Position numbers and translations under genes: made by a program. A DNA stretch of 64,000 nt from Clostridia bacterium (GTDB lineage Bacteria > Bacillota > Clostridia > Christensenellales > Aristaeellaceae), in assembly GCA_017527065.1 (NCBI GenBank), contig JAFXQO010000025.1:1-64000 (forward strand), written 5' to 3'. Shown piece by piece: positions 24,152 through 32,727 of the stretch. The notes beneath the pieces are model-generated. The model was not told the origin of the DNA, made no database searches, and was given only the letters and a program-made list of their open reading frames with translations. Numbering within the stretch: position 1 is the stretch's first letter; each line of letters opens with the position of its first letter.

Positions 24152-27100
24152 GTGAAGAAGCGGTCAACTTTGATGTTCCTTGCGCTGCTGACGGTCTGCG
24201 TGTTTATCGTGGCGCTCAATAACCCTGTCGTTGGCATGGCCGACAGCGGGACGAGTCCTGGTAATGGCGGCGGTGATGCTCATTTAGAGATATGCGATCC
24301 GACGAATCCCAATGATCCGTACCATAACTTCAGTACGGCCACCATACCCGCGACCTGCACAACCGGATCGATCACTATTTTGAGATGCACTTCCTGCGGT
24401 CTGGAGAAGGACCCTGTCGTAAACAACGACGCTTTGGGTCATCTGTGGGATCAGACTCATATCGAGGTCATCAGCGCCGGTGACTGCCAGACCCCCGGCT
24501 CTGGGAGGATGACATGTCTGCGCTGCGGCGCCACGAAAACCATCCCTATCGAAGGTTCTCACAACTGGACCGAATGGAGAGTTATAAGCAAGGAAACCTG
24601 CGTCTCCAACGGTTTATATAAGCGCTACTGCACCATCTGCAGCCAGATCGAAAGCAAGAATGTTCCTGCGACCGGTGAGCATGTCTTCAATTATGAGGTC
24701 ATCAGCGCCGGCGACTGTCAGACTCCTGGCTCAGCAAGGAAGACATGCCTGGTCTGCGGCGTCACAGAAACCGTCGCCATCGCAGGTTCTCACGACTGGA
24801 CAGCATGGGAGATTGTGATCAAGGAAACATGCAGTAGCAAAGGTCTGTATCAACGCCACTGCACCATCTGCAATAGGGTTGACATCAAGATTGTTTACGC
24901 GACTGGCAAGCATATCTTCAATCTGGCGAACGCCCAGGTCGTCCGGCGCGCCTCCTGCACCAGGGACGGCAGCCTTGAGGCTACATGCACCCTGTGTGGC
25001 GAATTGTTTAGATATGAGAACGACGCGACCGCCAACAGGAACGGCACCATCGTGCTCAAGATCAGGAAGCGCGGGCACGACTGGGGTTACTCGGAGATTG
25101 GCATTCAGCCAACTTGCCTGCGGGATGGCCTTATTATCCGCAGGTGCAGGCATACGATGGAAACCGAACTGTACGAGGCCTGCGATATGATCGACGACGA
25201 GGAGGTCATTGACCGCTACGAGATGGCCTTCAACCCGCTGACCGGCGAGGAGACGAGCAAGTACCACAAGCTGAAGGAAGTCATTGTGGTAAAGGCCACG
25301 GCCCAATCGAGCGGTATCCATTATTTCACCTGTACTGTTTGCGGTTACACGTCCATGCAGATGTCCTATGACTATACGCCTGGGACAGATTCGACCGGCC
25401 CGGAGATCGACTGTGACCGGTCGAATCCCGATGATCCGAATCATAACTTTATAACAGTTGTCCAGCCTGCGAACTGCGTCACCGGAACAATAACCTTTTT
25501 GAAGTGCGCCAAGTGCGGCCTGCAAAAAGACCGTGTCGAAGAAAATGACGCTTTGGGCTATCAGGACCACCTGTGGGATGAAAAGAACGTCGAGATTATC
25601 AGCGCCGGCGATTGCACGGCGTTCGGTTCCGTGAGGAAGACATGTCTGCGCTGCGGCCTCACGAGGACTTTCAGCATCGTGGGTTCTCACAACTGGACCG
25701 AATGGGAGCTTGAGAGCCAGGAAACTTGCGTTGCCAACGGCACATACAAGCGCCACTGTACCATCTGCGAACTGGTCGACACCAAGAATGTCCCCGCGAC
25801 CGGCAAGCATGTTTTCAATCTGGAGAACGCCCAGGTTATCCAGCGCGCCTCCTGCACCATGAACGGCAGCTATGAGGCGACATGCACCCTGTGCGGCGGA
25901 TTGTTCAGCTATGAGAATCTGGGTGGTAACGACGCGATGGCCACCCAGGATGGCACCATCGCGCTGAAGATTCCGTTGCGCAAGCACGAATGGGGTTATA
26001 CAGAAATCGTCAATCAGACGCCCTATGGGCAGGATGCCGTCATAACCTGCAGGCATACAGAGGAAACGGAACTGTATGAGGCCTGCGATGCCACAGAGTA
26101 TCTCACGCTCTGTGACCCGACGAATCCCGACGCCCCAAATCATTATTTTATGGACTACATCGTGGATCCATCCTGCACGACCGGAACGATCATCATCAGG
26201 AAGTGTACCAACTGCGGCCTGGAAATAGACCGTATCGTTCAAGGCCCCGGTTTGGGCCACATGTGGGATGAGAACAGCGTCGAGATCGTCAGTCCCGGCG
26301 ATTGCCAGACCCCCGGTTCCGCGAGGAAGACATGCCTGCGCTGCGGTGTCACGAGAACCTTCGCCATCGTGGGTTCTCACAACTGGTCCGAATGGGAGGT
26401 CGTGAGCCGGGCGATCTGCGTCGCCAACGGCGCGAGTCAGCGCCACTGCACCATCTGCAATTTGGTTGACACCAAGATCATTCCTGCGACTGGCAAGCAT
26501 GTCTTCAATATGGCGGACGCCCAGGTCGTCCTGCGGGCTACCTGTGCTGTGTACGGTACCTATGAGGCCCAGTGCACTCAGTGCGGAGAGAGGTACTCCT
26601 ACAGGAATAATGGCGACAATGACATGATGGCCACCAGGGACGGCACCATCGCGCTGAAGATCAACAAGCGCGGGCATGACTGGGGTTACGCGGAGATCGT
26701 CAGGCAGCCAACCTGCCAGCAGGATGGACTGATTGCCTGCGCGTGCAGGCATACGGCGGAAACCGAACTGTTTGAGGCCTGCGATGCCGCCAGGGAAGAG
26801 GTCATTTCTAAAGACGAGATGGTCTTCGATGCGCGGGTCCAGGAAGAGATAAGTAAGTATCATCGGTTGACGCGGGTCGTACAGACCGTGGCCACGGCGC
26901 AGTCGAACGGCATATGCTTTTTCCGTTGTACGGTTCCGGGCTGCGGCTACAGGTCCATGGAGATGTCCTATGCCTATACGCCTGGAACCGATCCCGCCGG
27001 GCCGGAAATCGACTGTGACAAGTCGAATCCCGATGATCCGAACCATGACTTTACGCAAGTCGTCCAGCCTGCGGACTGCGTCAACGGAACGATAACCTTT

Positions 27101-28555
27101 TTGAAGTGCGCCAAGTGCGGCCTGCAGAAAGACCGTGTCGAACAGGACGACGCTTTGGGCTATCCGGACCACCTGTGGGATGAGAATAACGTCGAGATCA
27201 TCAGCGCGGGCGATTGCACGACGTTCGGTTCCGTGAGGAAGACATGCCTGCGCTGCGGCTTCACGAGGACTGTCAACATCGCAGGTTCTCACAACTGGAC
27301 CGCGTGGGAGCCTGTGAGGCAGGAAAGCTGCATCATCAATGGCACATATAAGCGCCATTGTACCATCTGCGAAATGGTTGACACCAAGAATGTTCCCGCG
27401 ACGGGCAAGCATGTCTTCAATCTGGAGAATGCCCAGGTTGTCCAGCGTGCCTCCTGCACTATGGACGGCAGCTTTGAGGCCAGATGCACCCTGTGCGGCG
27501 AATTGTTCAGCTATGAGAATCGGGGCGGCAACGACGCGATGGCCAACCGTGACGGCACCATTGCGCTGAGGATCCCGAAGCGCAAGCATGACTTCTATAC
27601 AGAAATCGTCAACCAGACGCCCGATGGGCAGAATGCCGTCAGGATCTGCAGGCATACGGAGGGAACGGAACTGTATGAAGCCTGCCATTACACGGAAAAT
27701 ATGATGCTCTGTGACCCGACAAATCCCGACGGTATGTATCATAACTTCAGGATGTACACCATAGACGCCAATTGCACCACCGGCATGGTAACCTTCCAGA
27801 AGTGCGGCGTCTGCGGCCTGGAAAAGGACCGTATCGTTGAAGGCTCCGGTTTGGGCCACCTGCCGGATATGAGCAGTGTCACTGTCGTAACACCCGGCAC
27901 ATGCATGAGTCCCGGCACAGGGCGGTGCGTCTGCCTGCGCTGCGGCGCGTCGGTTACCGTTCCCACTCCGCCCGAACATACCTGGGAAGACGGTGTTGTC
28001 GTCGAGAGAGCCACCTGCCAAAGAGACGGTACGGTTAAATATGTATGCAGCCTGTGCGGAGAGATCAAAGAAGAAGTGATTTTCCATGACGAGATGGTCT
28101 TCGACGAGCGGGTCGGCGAGGTGATAAACAAGTACCATCAGCTGAAGAGAATCATAGAGGTGCCGGCCACGGCCCAGTCCAGCGGCATCTGCTATTACCG
28201 CTGCACGGTTCCGGACTGTGGCTATGTTTCCCGGCAGATGTCTTACGCCTACAATCCCGACGAGGACCCCTACTCCGGCCCCGTGCTGCGCCTGCCCGGG
28301 TCGCTCGACGCCATCGACGCGGAGGCCTTCATGGGCTGCGCCGCGCGAACCGTCGTCATTCCGGAGGGATGCGCCTCCGTCGGCGACAGGGCCTTCGCGA
28401 ATTGCCCGAATCTGCGCTTCGTGGTCGTGCTTGACAGCGCGACGACATTCGGCTCGGATGTGTTCGTCGACAGCCCTGTGACGCTGATCTGCGTCGCGGA
28501 CAGCGGGGCGAATCAATACGCCACGGATAACGGCATTCCGGTGAAAAGGCCATAA
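24152..28555 (+). CDS. Giant secreted Cys-pair repeat protein with BspA-like C-terminus
   Basis: A 1467-residue surface or secreted protein starting at GTG with GGGAGG upstream. Residues 1-31 are a signal peptide (MKKRSTLMFLALLTVCVFIV). The body is a higher-order tandem repeat, A-B-A-B-A, each unit opening with CDPTNP or DCDxSNPDDPNH and carrying modules of the form HNWTEW...C...NG.YKRHCTIC and CLRCG. Over twenty CxxC pairs suggest small zinc-ribbon-like or disulfide-bonded modules. About 1380-1467 is a short leucine-rich BspA-like segment (IDAEAFMGC, VVIPEGCASVGDRAF). No LPxTG or SLH anchor is visible. Related Cys-pair modules are common in gut Firmicutes surface proteins; binding or adhesion is inferred. 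The gene is less GC-rich than its neighbours. Confidence 0.85.
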   Translation: MKKRSTLMFLALLTVCVFIVALNNPVVGMADSGTSPGNGGGDAHLEICDPTNPNDPYHNFSTATIPATCTTGSITILRCTSCGLEKDPVVNNDALGHLWDQTHIEVISAGDCQTPGSGRMTCLRCGATKTIPIEGSHNWTEWRVISKETCVSNGLYKRYCTICSQIESKNVPATGEHVFNYEVISAGDCQTPGSARKTCLVCGVTETVAIAGSHDWTAWEIVIKETCSSKGLYQRHCTICNRVDIKIVYATGKHIFNLANAQVVRRASCTRDGSLEATCTLCGELFRYENDATANRNGTIVLKIRKRGHDWGYSEIGIQPTCLRDGLIIRRCRHTMETELYEACDMIDDEEVIDRYEMAFNPLTGEETSKYHKLKEVIVVKATAQSSGIHYFTCTVCGYTSMQMSYDYTPGTDSTGPEIDCDRSNPDDPNHNFITVVQPANCVTGTITFLKCAKCGLQKDRVEENDALGYQDHLWDEKNVEIISAGDCTAFGSVRKTCLRCGLTRTFSIVGSHNWTEWELESQETCVANGTYKRHCTICELVDTKNVPATGKHVFNLENAQVIQRASCTMNGSYEATCTLCGGLFSYENLGGNDAMATQDGTIALKIPLRKHEWGYTEIVNQTPYGQDAVITCRHTEETELYEACDATEYLTLCDPTNPDAPNHYFMDYIVDPSCTTGTIIIRKCTNCGLEIDRIVQGPGLGHMWDENSVEIVSPGDCQTPGSARKTCLRCGVTRTFAIVGSHNWSEWEVVSRAICVANGASQRHCTICNLVDTKIIPATGKHVFNMADAQVVLRATCAVYGTYEAQCTQCGERYSYRNNGDNDMMATRDGTIALKINKRGHDWGYAEIVRQPTCQQDGLIACACRHTAETELFEACDAAREEVISKDEMVFDARVQEEISKYHRLTRVVQTVATAQSNGICFFRCTVPGCGYRSMEMSYAYTPGTDPAGPEIDCDKSNPDDPNHDFTQVVQPADCVNGTITFLKCAKCGLQKDRVEQDDALGYPDHLWDENNVEIISAGDCTTFGSVRKTCLRCGFTRTVNIAGSHNWTAWEPVRQESCIINGTYKRHCTICEMVDTKNVPATGKHVFNLENAQVVQRASCTMDGSFEARCTLCGELFSYENRGGNDAMANRDGTIALRIPKRKHDFYTEIVNQTPDGQNAVRICRHTEGTELYEACHYTENMMLCDPTNPDGMYHNFRMYTIDANCTTGMVTFQKCGVCGLEKDRIVEGSGLGHLPDMSSVTVVTPGTCMSPGTGRCVCLRCGASVTVPTPPEHTWEDGVVVERATCQRDGTVKYVCSLCGEIKEEVIFHDEMVFDERVGEVINKYHQLKRIIEVPATAQSSGICYYRCTVPDCGYVSRQMSYAYNPDEDPYSGPVLRLPGSLDAIDAEAFMGCAARTVVIPEGCASVGDRAFANCPNLRFVVVLDSATTFGSDVFVDSPVTLICVADSGANQYATDNGIPVKRP
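24287..28260 (+). repeat. Alternating A-B-A-B-A intragenic tandem repeat
   Basis: Unit A starts near 24287, 26101 and 27699 (opening CDPTNP); unit B starts near 25402 and 27002 (opening DCDxSNPDDPNH). The two B copies are near-identical at DNA level over long stretches, for example the segment encoding TFLKCAKCGLQKDRVE, pointing to recent duplication. The first A unit is longer, with an extra inner module. Confidence 0.85.
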
Positions 28556-28575
28556 GAGAAGAGAATAGCCGCAAG

Positions 28576-28618
28576 GCGCGCCGCGGGAGGCGATGAACCC
28601 TCCCGCGGCGCGCTTTTT
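28576..28618 (+). terminator. Strong terminator after giant repeat protein
   Basis: A perfect 15-base GC stem (28576-28590 with 28599-28613), 8-base loop, then TTTTTAA. Confidence 0.95.
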
Positions 28619-28668
28619 AATCTTATGTAAAAAACAGAAAAAAACAGGGCCGGAGCGCCGGCGGACGG

Positions 28669-28697
28669 TTGACAAACCGGAAAGACAATGCTAAGAT
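28669..28697 (+). promoter_or_regulatory. Promoter of the maltodextrin regulator gene
   Basis: TTGACA (28669-28674), 17-base spacer, TAAGAT (28692-28697), just upstream of paired LacI-type operators. Confidence 0.85.
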
Positions 28698-28706
28698 ATA
28701 ACCGCG

Positions 28707-28746
28707 TTGAAAACGTTACCGACACCGTTACCGGCAACGGTTTCAA
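28707..28746 (+). promoter_or_regulatory. Paired LacI/CcpA-type operator
   Basis: TGAAAACGTTACCG (28708-28721) and, on the other strand, TGAAACCGTTGCCG (28732-28745) each match the cre-like consensus TGWAANCGNTNWCA at 12 of 14 positions. Between and across them lies the palindrome ACCGTTACCGGCAACGGT (28724-28741). Lying downstream of the -10 box, bound repressor would block transcription; self-control by the adjacent LacI protein or CcpA is likely. Confidence 0.75.
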
Positions 28747-28767
28747 TCGCCGCAGGAGGCCGCAGCC

Positions 28768-29778
28768 ATGAAGATTTATACCATCCGCGACATCGCCCAA
28801 ATGGCGGACGTGAGCGTGACGACCGTGTCGCGCGTGCTGAACGACCGGCCGGATGTGAGCCGGGCGACGCAGGAAAAGGTGCGCCGGGTGATGGAGGCGT
28901 GTCACTTCGTGGGCAACGCGCACGCGCGGGGGCTCAAGCAGGCGGAGGGCGACCTGGTGGCGGTGATCATCCGTGGCCGGCGCAATCCCTTCCTGAACGA
29001 GCTGGCCGAGGCCATATCGCAGTGCGCGCAGGAGAGCCGGGCGGCCTTCGTGACCGAGTACATCGACGAGCGGGACGACGAGTTCAGCCGGGCGCTGACG
29101 CTGATCGGCGAGCGCCGCATCACGGGCATCATCTTCGTGGGCAGCCGCATCGACGGGCGCTGCGCAAAGCTGGCCGACGTGAACATCCCCATGGTGTTCA
29201 CCACCGTCTCCACCCTGGGCACGGCCCTGGAAGCGCGCGCCTCCTCCGTCTCCATCGACGACGAGCGCATGGCGCGGGAGGCCGTCGAGGCGCTGCTCGC
29301 CCGCGGGCACCGGCGCGTCGCCGTGTTCGGCGGCGACCCGGAGGGCGCGGACAGCCTGGCCCTGCGGGCCCGTGGGGCGCGGGAAGCCCTGGCGGCCCAC
29401 GGCCTGCCCCTCCCCGCGGCGCGCTACATCGAAACGCGCCTCACCCTGGACGCGGCTTACGCTGCGGCGCTTGAATACTTCCGGCAGGGCGACGCGGACG
29501 CGGCGTTCTGCATGAGCGACACCGCGGCCATGGGCGTCATGCGCGCGCTGAGCGATTTGGGGCGGCGCGTTCCGGAGGACGTGAGCGTGCTGGGCGTGGA
29601 CGGCGTGGACATCGGCGCGTTCCTCACGCCGCGGCTCTCGACCATCGCGCAGCCGGTTCAGGAGCTGGCTCGGCAGAGCGTCGGGGTGCTGCGGGAGATG
29701 ATGGAGCGCGGCGCGCCGGCGCGCCACGTGACCGTCGGCGCGGAGCTCGTGCTGCGCGAATCGGTGCGTTCAATGTAA
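28768..29778 (+). CDS. LacI-family regulator of the maltodextrin locus
   Basis: A 336-residue repressor. Residues 1-50 form the LacI helix-turn-helix (YTIRDIAQMADVSVTTVSRV) with the hinge helix NAHARGLKQ. Residues 60-330 form a periplasmic-binding-protein-like sugar sensor (RRITGIIFVGSRID, FCMSDTAAMGVMRALSDLGR, VSVLGVDGVDIG). CAGGAGG precedes the ATG. It is directly upstream of the sugar importer and amylase genes and has its own operator pair, so it most likely senses maltose or maltodextrin and represses the cluster. Confidence 0.93.
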   Translation: MKIYTIRDIAQMADVSVTTVSRVLNDRPDVSRATQEKVRRVMEACHFVGNAHARGLKQAEGDLVAVIIRGRRNPFLNELAEAISQCAQESRAAFVTEYIDERDDEFSRALTLIGERRITGIIFVGSRIDGRCAKLADVNIPMVFTTVSTLGTALEARASSVSIDDERMAREAVEALLARGHRRVAVFGGDPEGADSLALRARGAREALAAHGLPLPAARYIETRLTLDAAYAAALEYFRQGDADAAFCMSDTAAMGVMRALSDLGRRVPEDVSVLGVDGVDIGAFLTPRLSTIAQPVQELARQSVGVLREMMERGAPARHVTVGAELVLRESVRSM

Positions 29779-29782
29779 TCTG

Positions 29783-29798
29783 CACGGGACGACCCGTG
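29783..29798 (+). other. Short hairpin between regulator and binding-protein genes
   Basis: CACGGG-ACGA-CCCGTG, a 6-base stem, five bases after the LacI stop. No U-run follows, so read-through into the binding-protein gene is expected. Confidence 0.5.
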
Positions 29799-29822
29799 TA
29801 AGAATATAAAGGAGGAACTCCC

Positions 29823-31031
29823 ATGAAAAAGATCCTTGCTCTGGTTCTGGTCCTGATGATGGCCATGACCTCCGTCGCGTTCGCGGAAGATGTTTCGCTG
29901 CGCGTCTGGGTGGGCGACAACAACGACGAAGCCTGGATCAACGGCGTGATCGAGAACTTCAAGGCCGCTTATCCGGACAACAACTACACCATCGAAGTCG
30001 GCATCGTCTCCGAGGGCGACTGCTCCAAGAACGTGCTGGCCGATCCCGAGGCCGCGGCCGACGTGTTCACCTTCGCGGACGACCAGTTCAACAGCCTGTA
30101 CAACGCCGGCGCGCTGCAGGAAGTCGTGATCGATCCCGAGGCCGTCATCGCGAACAACGCGGAAGGCGCCGTGGCGGCCGCCACCGGCGCGGACGGCGTG
30201 CTGTACGCCTATCCGGCCACCGCTGACAACGGCTACTTCATGTTCTACTCCAAGGAGTACTTCACCGAGGAAGACGTCCAGTCCCTGGACAAGATGCTCG
30301 AGGTCGCCGCGGCCGCCGGCAAGAAGGTCGGCTTCCCGCTGAGCAACGGCTGGTACATCTACTCCTTCTTCAAGGGCGCGGGCCTGGACATGCACATCAA
30401 TGAGGATGGCGTGACCAACACATGCAACTGGAACGCCACCGACACCGAGATCAAGGGCGTCGAGGTCGTCGAGGCCCTGCTGGCCATCGCCCAGAACCCC
30501 GGCTTCATCAACGCGGACTCCGATCCCTTCGTGGCCGGCGTCAAGGACGGCTCCATCATCGCGGGCGTGTCCGGCACCTGGAACGCCAACGTGGCTCAGG
30601 AAGCCTGGGGCGACAACTACGCCGCCGTCAAGCTGCCCACCTTCACCGTGGCCGGCAAGCAGGTTCAGATGTCCTCCTTCGCGGGCTACAAGCTGGTCGG
30701 CGTGAATCCCCACTCTGAGTTCGTGGGCGACGCCATGGACTTCGCCGCCTTCATGACCAACGAAGAGAGCCAGCTGAGCCGCTTCGAGCTCCGCGGCCAG
30801 GGCCCGGCCAACAAGGCTGCCGCCGCTTCCGAGGCCGTTCAGGCCGCTCCCGCCATCGCCGCTCTGGCTGCGCAGGCCGCTTACGCCACCGTGCAGCGCG
30901 TGGCTGATCCTTACTGGACGCCCGCCGCAACCCTGGGCGAGATCATCGCCAACAACAACGCCGACGGCACTGACCTGCAGACCATGCTGGACAACACCGT
31001 CGCCGGCATCACCGCCTCTGCCCTGCAGTAA
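29823..31031 (+). CDS. malE: Maltodextrin-type sugar-binding protein
   Basis: A 402-residue binding protein of the family 1 (MalE-like) class. The signal peptide MKKILALVLVLMMAMTSVAFA is followed by EDVSLRVWVGDNN; the cleavage site is AFA-ED, with no lipobox Cys. The mature part shows the MalE-type segments YAYPATADNGYFMFYSKEYF and GISGTWNAN-like VSGTWNANVAQEAWG. AAAGGAGG precedes the ATG. It delivers dextrins to the permeases encoded after the 226-base gap. An mRNA hairpin at 31058-31107 may keep this transcript more abundant than the permease message. Confidence 0.9.
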   Translation: MKKILALVLVLMMAMTSVAFAEDVSLRVWVGDNNDEAWINGVIENFKAAYPDNNYTIEVGIVSEGDCSKNVLADPEAAADVFTFADDQFNSLYNAGALQEVVIDPEAVIANNAEGAVAAATGADGVLYAYPATADNGYFMFYSKEYFTEEDVQSLDKMLEVAAAAGKKVGFPLSNGWYIYSFFKGAGLDMHINEDGVTNTCNWNATDTEIKGVEVVEALLAIAQNPGFINADSDPFVAGVKDGSIIAGVSGTWNANVAQEAWGDNYAAVKLPTFTVAGKQVQMSSFAGYKLVGVNPHSEFVGDAMDFAAFMTNEESQLSRFELRGQGPANKAAAASEAVQAAPAIAALAAQAAYATVQRVADPYWTPAATLGEIIANNNADGTDLQTMLDNTVAGITASALQ

Positions 31032-31057
31032 TCGGTTCATCCGCTAACGAATGACTG

Positions 31058-31107
31058 ACTGCCGCCCCGTTCCTTTTCGGTTTATCATCCGGGAGCGGGG
31101 CGGCAGT
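31058..31107 (+). other. Long stem-loop between binding-protein and permease genes
   Basis: Arms ACTGCCGCCCCG (31058-31069) and CGGGGCGGCAGT (31096-31107) pair perfectly over a 26-base loop. No U-run follows. It is placed like the stabilising REP structures between malE and malF of enteric bacteria. Confidence 0.8.
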
Positions 31108-31115
31108 TCAATTAC

Positions 31116-31244
31116 AATTAGGAATTGGGAATTAGGAATTGGAGTTACTCTGGAGCCGCGCCCGCGGCGCGGCGGGGCAACGCCTTCCTGAAAACAAGGT
31201 ATAATTCCTAATTCCACATTCCCAATTCCTAATTCCTAATTAGG
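31116..31244. repeat. GGAATTA-type inverted-array element, copy 2
   Basis: Left arm 31116-31143 and right arm 31203-31244 are inverted arrays of the same short unit; the 60-base centre starts AGTTACTCTGG and is very GC-rich. The right arm ends in TTAGGAGG, which provides the ribosome site for the permease gene at 31258. It is the fullest copy seen. Confidence 0.85.
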
Positions 31245-31257
31245 AGGATCTTGAACT

Positions 31258-32727
31258 ATGAGCATGACGCAGCAAGCGCAGGCGCGGGGCAAGCGGTCCG
31301 GGCTGTCGCGCGCTTTCTCCTCGATCGGCGAGTTCTTTGCCGGAACGGCCGAGGCCTTCAGCAAGGGCGACGTTTGGACGCGTCTCTCCGCGCTGATCAG
31401 CGGCGCGGGCTTTTTCGCGCGGGGCCAGGTCGTCAAGGGCGTCCTCAAGACGCTGGTGGAAGCCCTGATCATCTACCTGATTCCAACCTTCATGGCGCCG
31501 AATCTTTCCAAATTCGGCACGCTGGGCACTGTGCTGGCCAAGAAGACCTTCGACCCCGTGACCCGCAAGAACGTCTGGAACGATTACGACAACTCCTTCC
31601 TCATCCTGCTGTTCAGCGTGATGAGCATGGCGCTCATCCTGGTGGCCGTCGTGCTGTGGATGAAGAACATGCGCGCGGCCTATGAGTTGCAGAAGACGCA
31701 GGAGCGCGGCAAGCACATCAATTCCTTCAAGGACGACGTGGAGGCCCTGCTTGGCAAGCGCTTCCACATCACGCTCCTGTCCCTGCCCACCCTGGGCGTG
31801 GTGATGTTCATCATCATCCCGCTGATCGTGATGATCCTCATCGCCTTCACCAATTACGACCACGACCACCTGCCGCCCAACGCGCTGTTCACGTGGGTCG
31901 GCTTCAATAACTTCAGGAGCCTGTTCAGCATGACCGCCGAGTCCAGCTTTGGCTATTCCTTCGGCCACGTGCTGAGCTGGACGCTGGTGTGGGCCGTGAC
32001 GGCCACGTTCACCTGCTTCATTTTGGGCATCCTGATGGCCATGTTCATCAACAACAAGAACACCCTGGGCAAGCGCTTCTGGCGCACCTGCTTCATGGTG
32101 ACCATGGCCGTGCCGCAGTTCGTGAGCCTGCTGCTGGTGCGCAACTTCTTCGCCAACCAGGGCATCGTGAACACCATCTGCAAGAACATCGGCCTCACGG
32201 ACTGGCTGTTCAATATCGGCGCCATTCCCACGGCCAACTACATCCCCTTCCTCACCAACCCGGCCTGGGCGCGGCCCATGATTATCCTCATCAACATCTG
32301 GGTCGGCATCCCGTATCAGATGCTGATCGCCACGGGCATCCTGATGAACATCCCCGCCGACCTGACCGAGGCGGCCCGCATCGACGGCGCCAACGCCTGG
32401 CAGTCCTTCTGGCACATCACCATGCCCTATATCATGTTCGTCATGGGTCCGTCGCTGGTGAACAGCGTGGTGGCGAACATCAATAACTTCAACGTCATAT
32501 ACCTCCTCAGCCACGACGTGTACGTGACGCAGAACCAGTACATGGCCAACGCCAACGCCAGCGAGGTCGACCTGCTGATCACCTGGCTGTTCGGCCTGAC
32601 GCAGGACCGGCAGAACTACAAGATGGCCTCCGTCATCGGCATCCTGGTGTTCGTGGTCTGCGCCATCATCACCCTGCTGGCATTCAACAGAATGATCAAG
32701 GGAGATAAGGAGGAGAGCTTCCAGTGA
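31258..32727 (+). CDS. malF: Maltodextrin ABC permease, MalF-like
   Basis: A 489-residue inner-membrane subunit. About 170 residues precede the core, with two hydrophobic stretches (VEALIIYLIPTFMAP; FLILLFSVMSMALILVAVV). Then come six segments with the ATPase-contact loop EAARIDGANAWQSFWHITMP. The extended front matches the MalF branch rather than shorter CUT1 permeases. The start ATG has TAGGAGG from the adjacent repeat element. Its stop overlaps the next gene's GTG by four bases. No MalK-like ATPase is encoded in the locus. Confidence 0.93.
   Translation: MSMTQQAQARGKRSGLSRAFSSIGEFFAGTAEAFSKGDVWTRLSALISGAGFFARGQVVKGVLKTLVEALIIYLIPTFMAPNLSKFGTLGTVLAKKTFDPVTRKNVWNDYDNSFLILLFSVMSMALILVAVVLWMKNMRAAYELQKTQERGKHINSFKDDVEALLGKRFHITLLSLPTLGVVMFIIIPLIVMILIAFTNYDHDHLPPNALFTWVGFNNFRSLFSMTAESSFGYSFGHVLSWTLVWAVTATFTCFILGILMAMFINNKNTLGKRFWRTCFMVTMAVPQFVSLLLVRNFFANQGIVNTICKNIGLTDWLFNIGAIPTANYIPFLTNPAWARPMIILINIWVGIPYQMLIATGILMNIPADLTEAARIDGANAWQSFWHITMPYIMFVMGPSLVNSVVANINNFNVIYLLSHDVYVTQNQYMANANASEVDLLITWLFGLTQDRQNYKMASVIGILVFVVCAIITLLAFNRMIKGDKEESFQ

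Noticed and set aside
24731-28675. Antisense open frame of 1314 codons opposite the giant repeat protein
   Set aside because: It mirrors the repeat structure of the sense gene, lacks a ribosome site and domain, and the sense protein has a signal peptide and repeat motifs.
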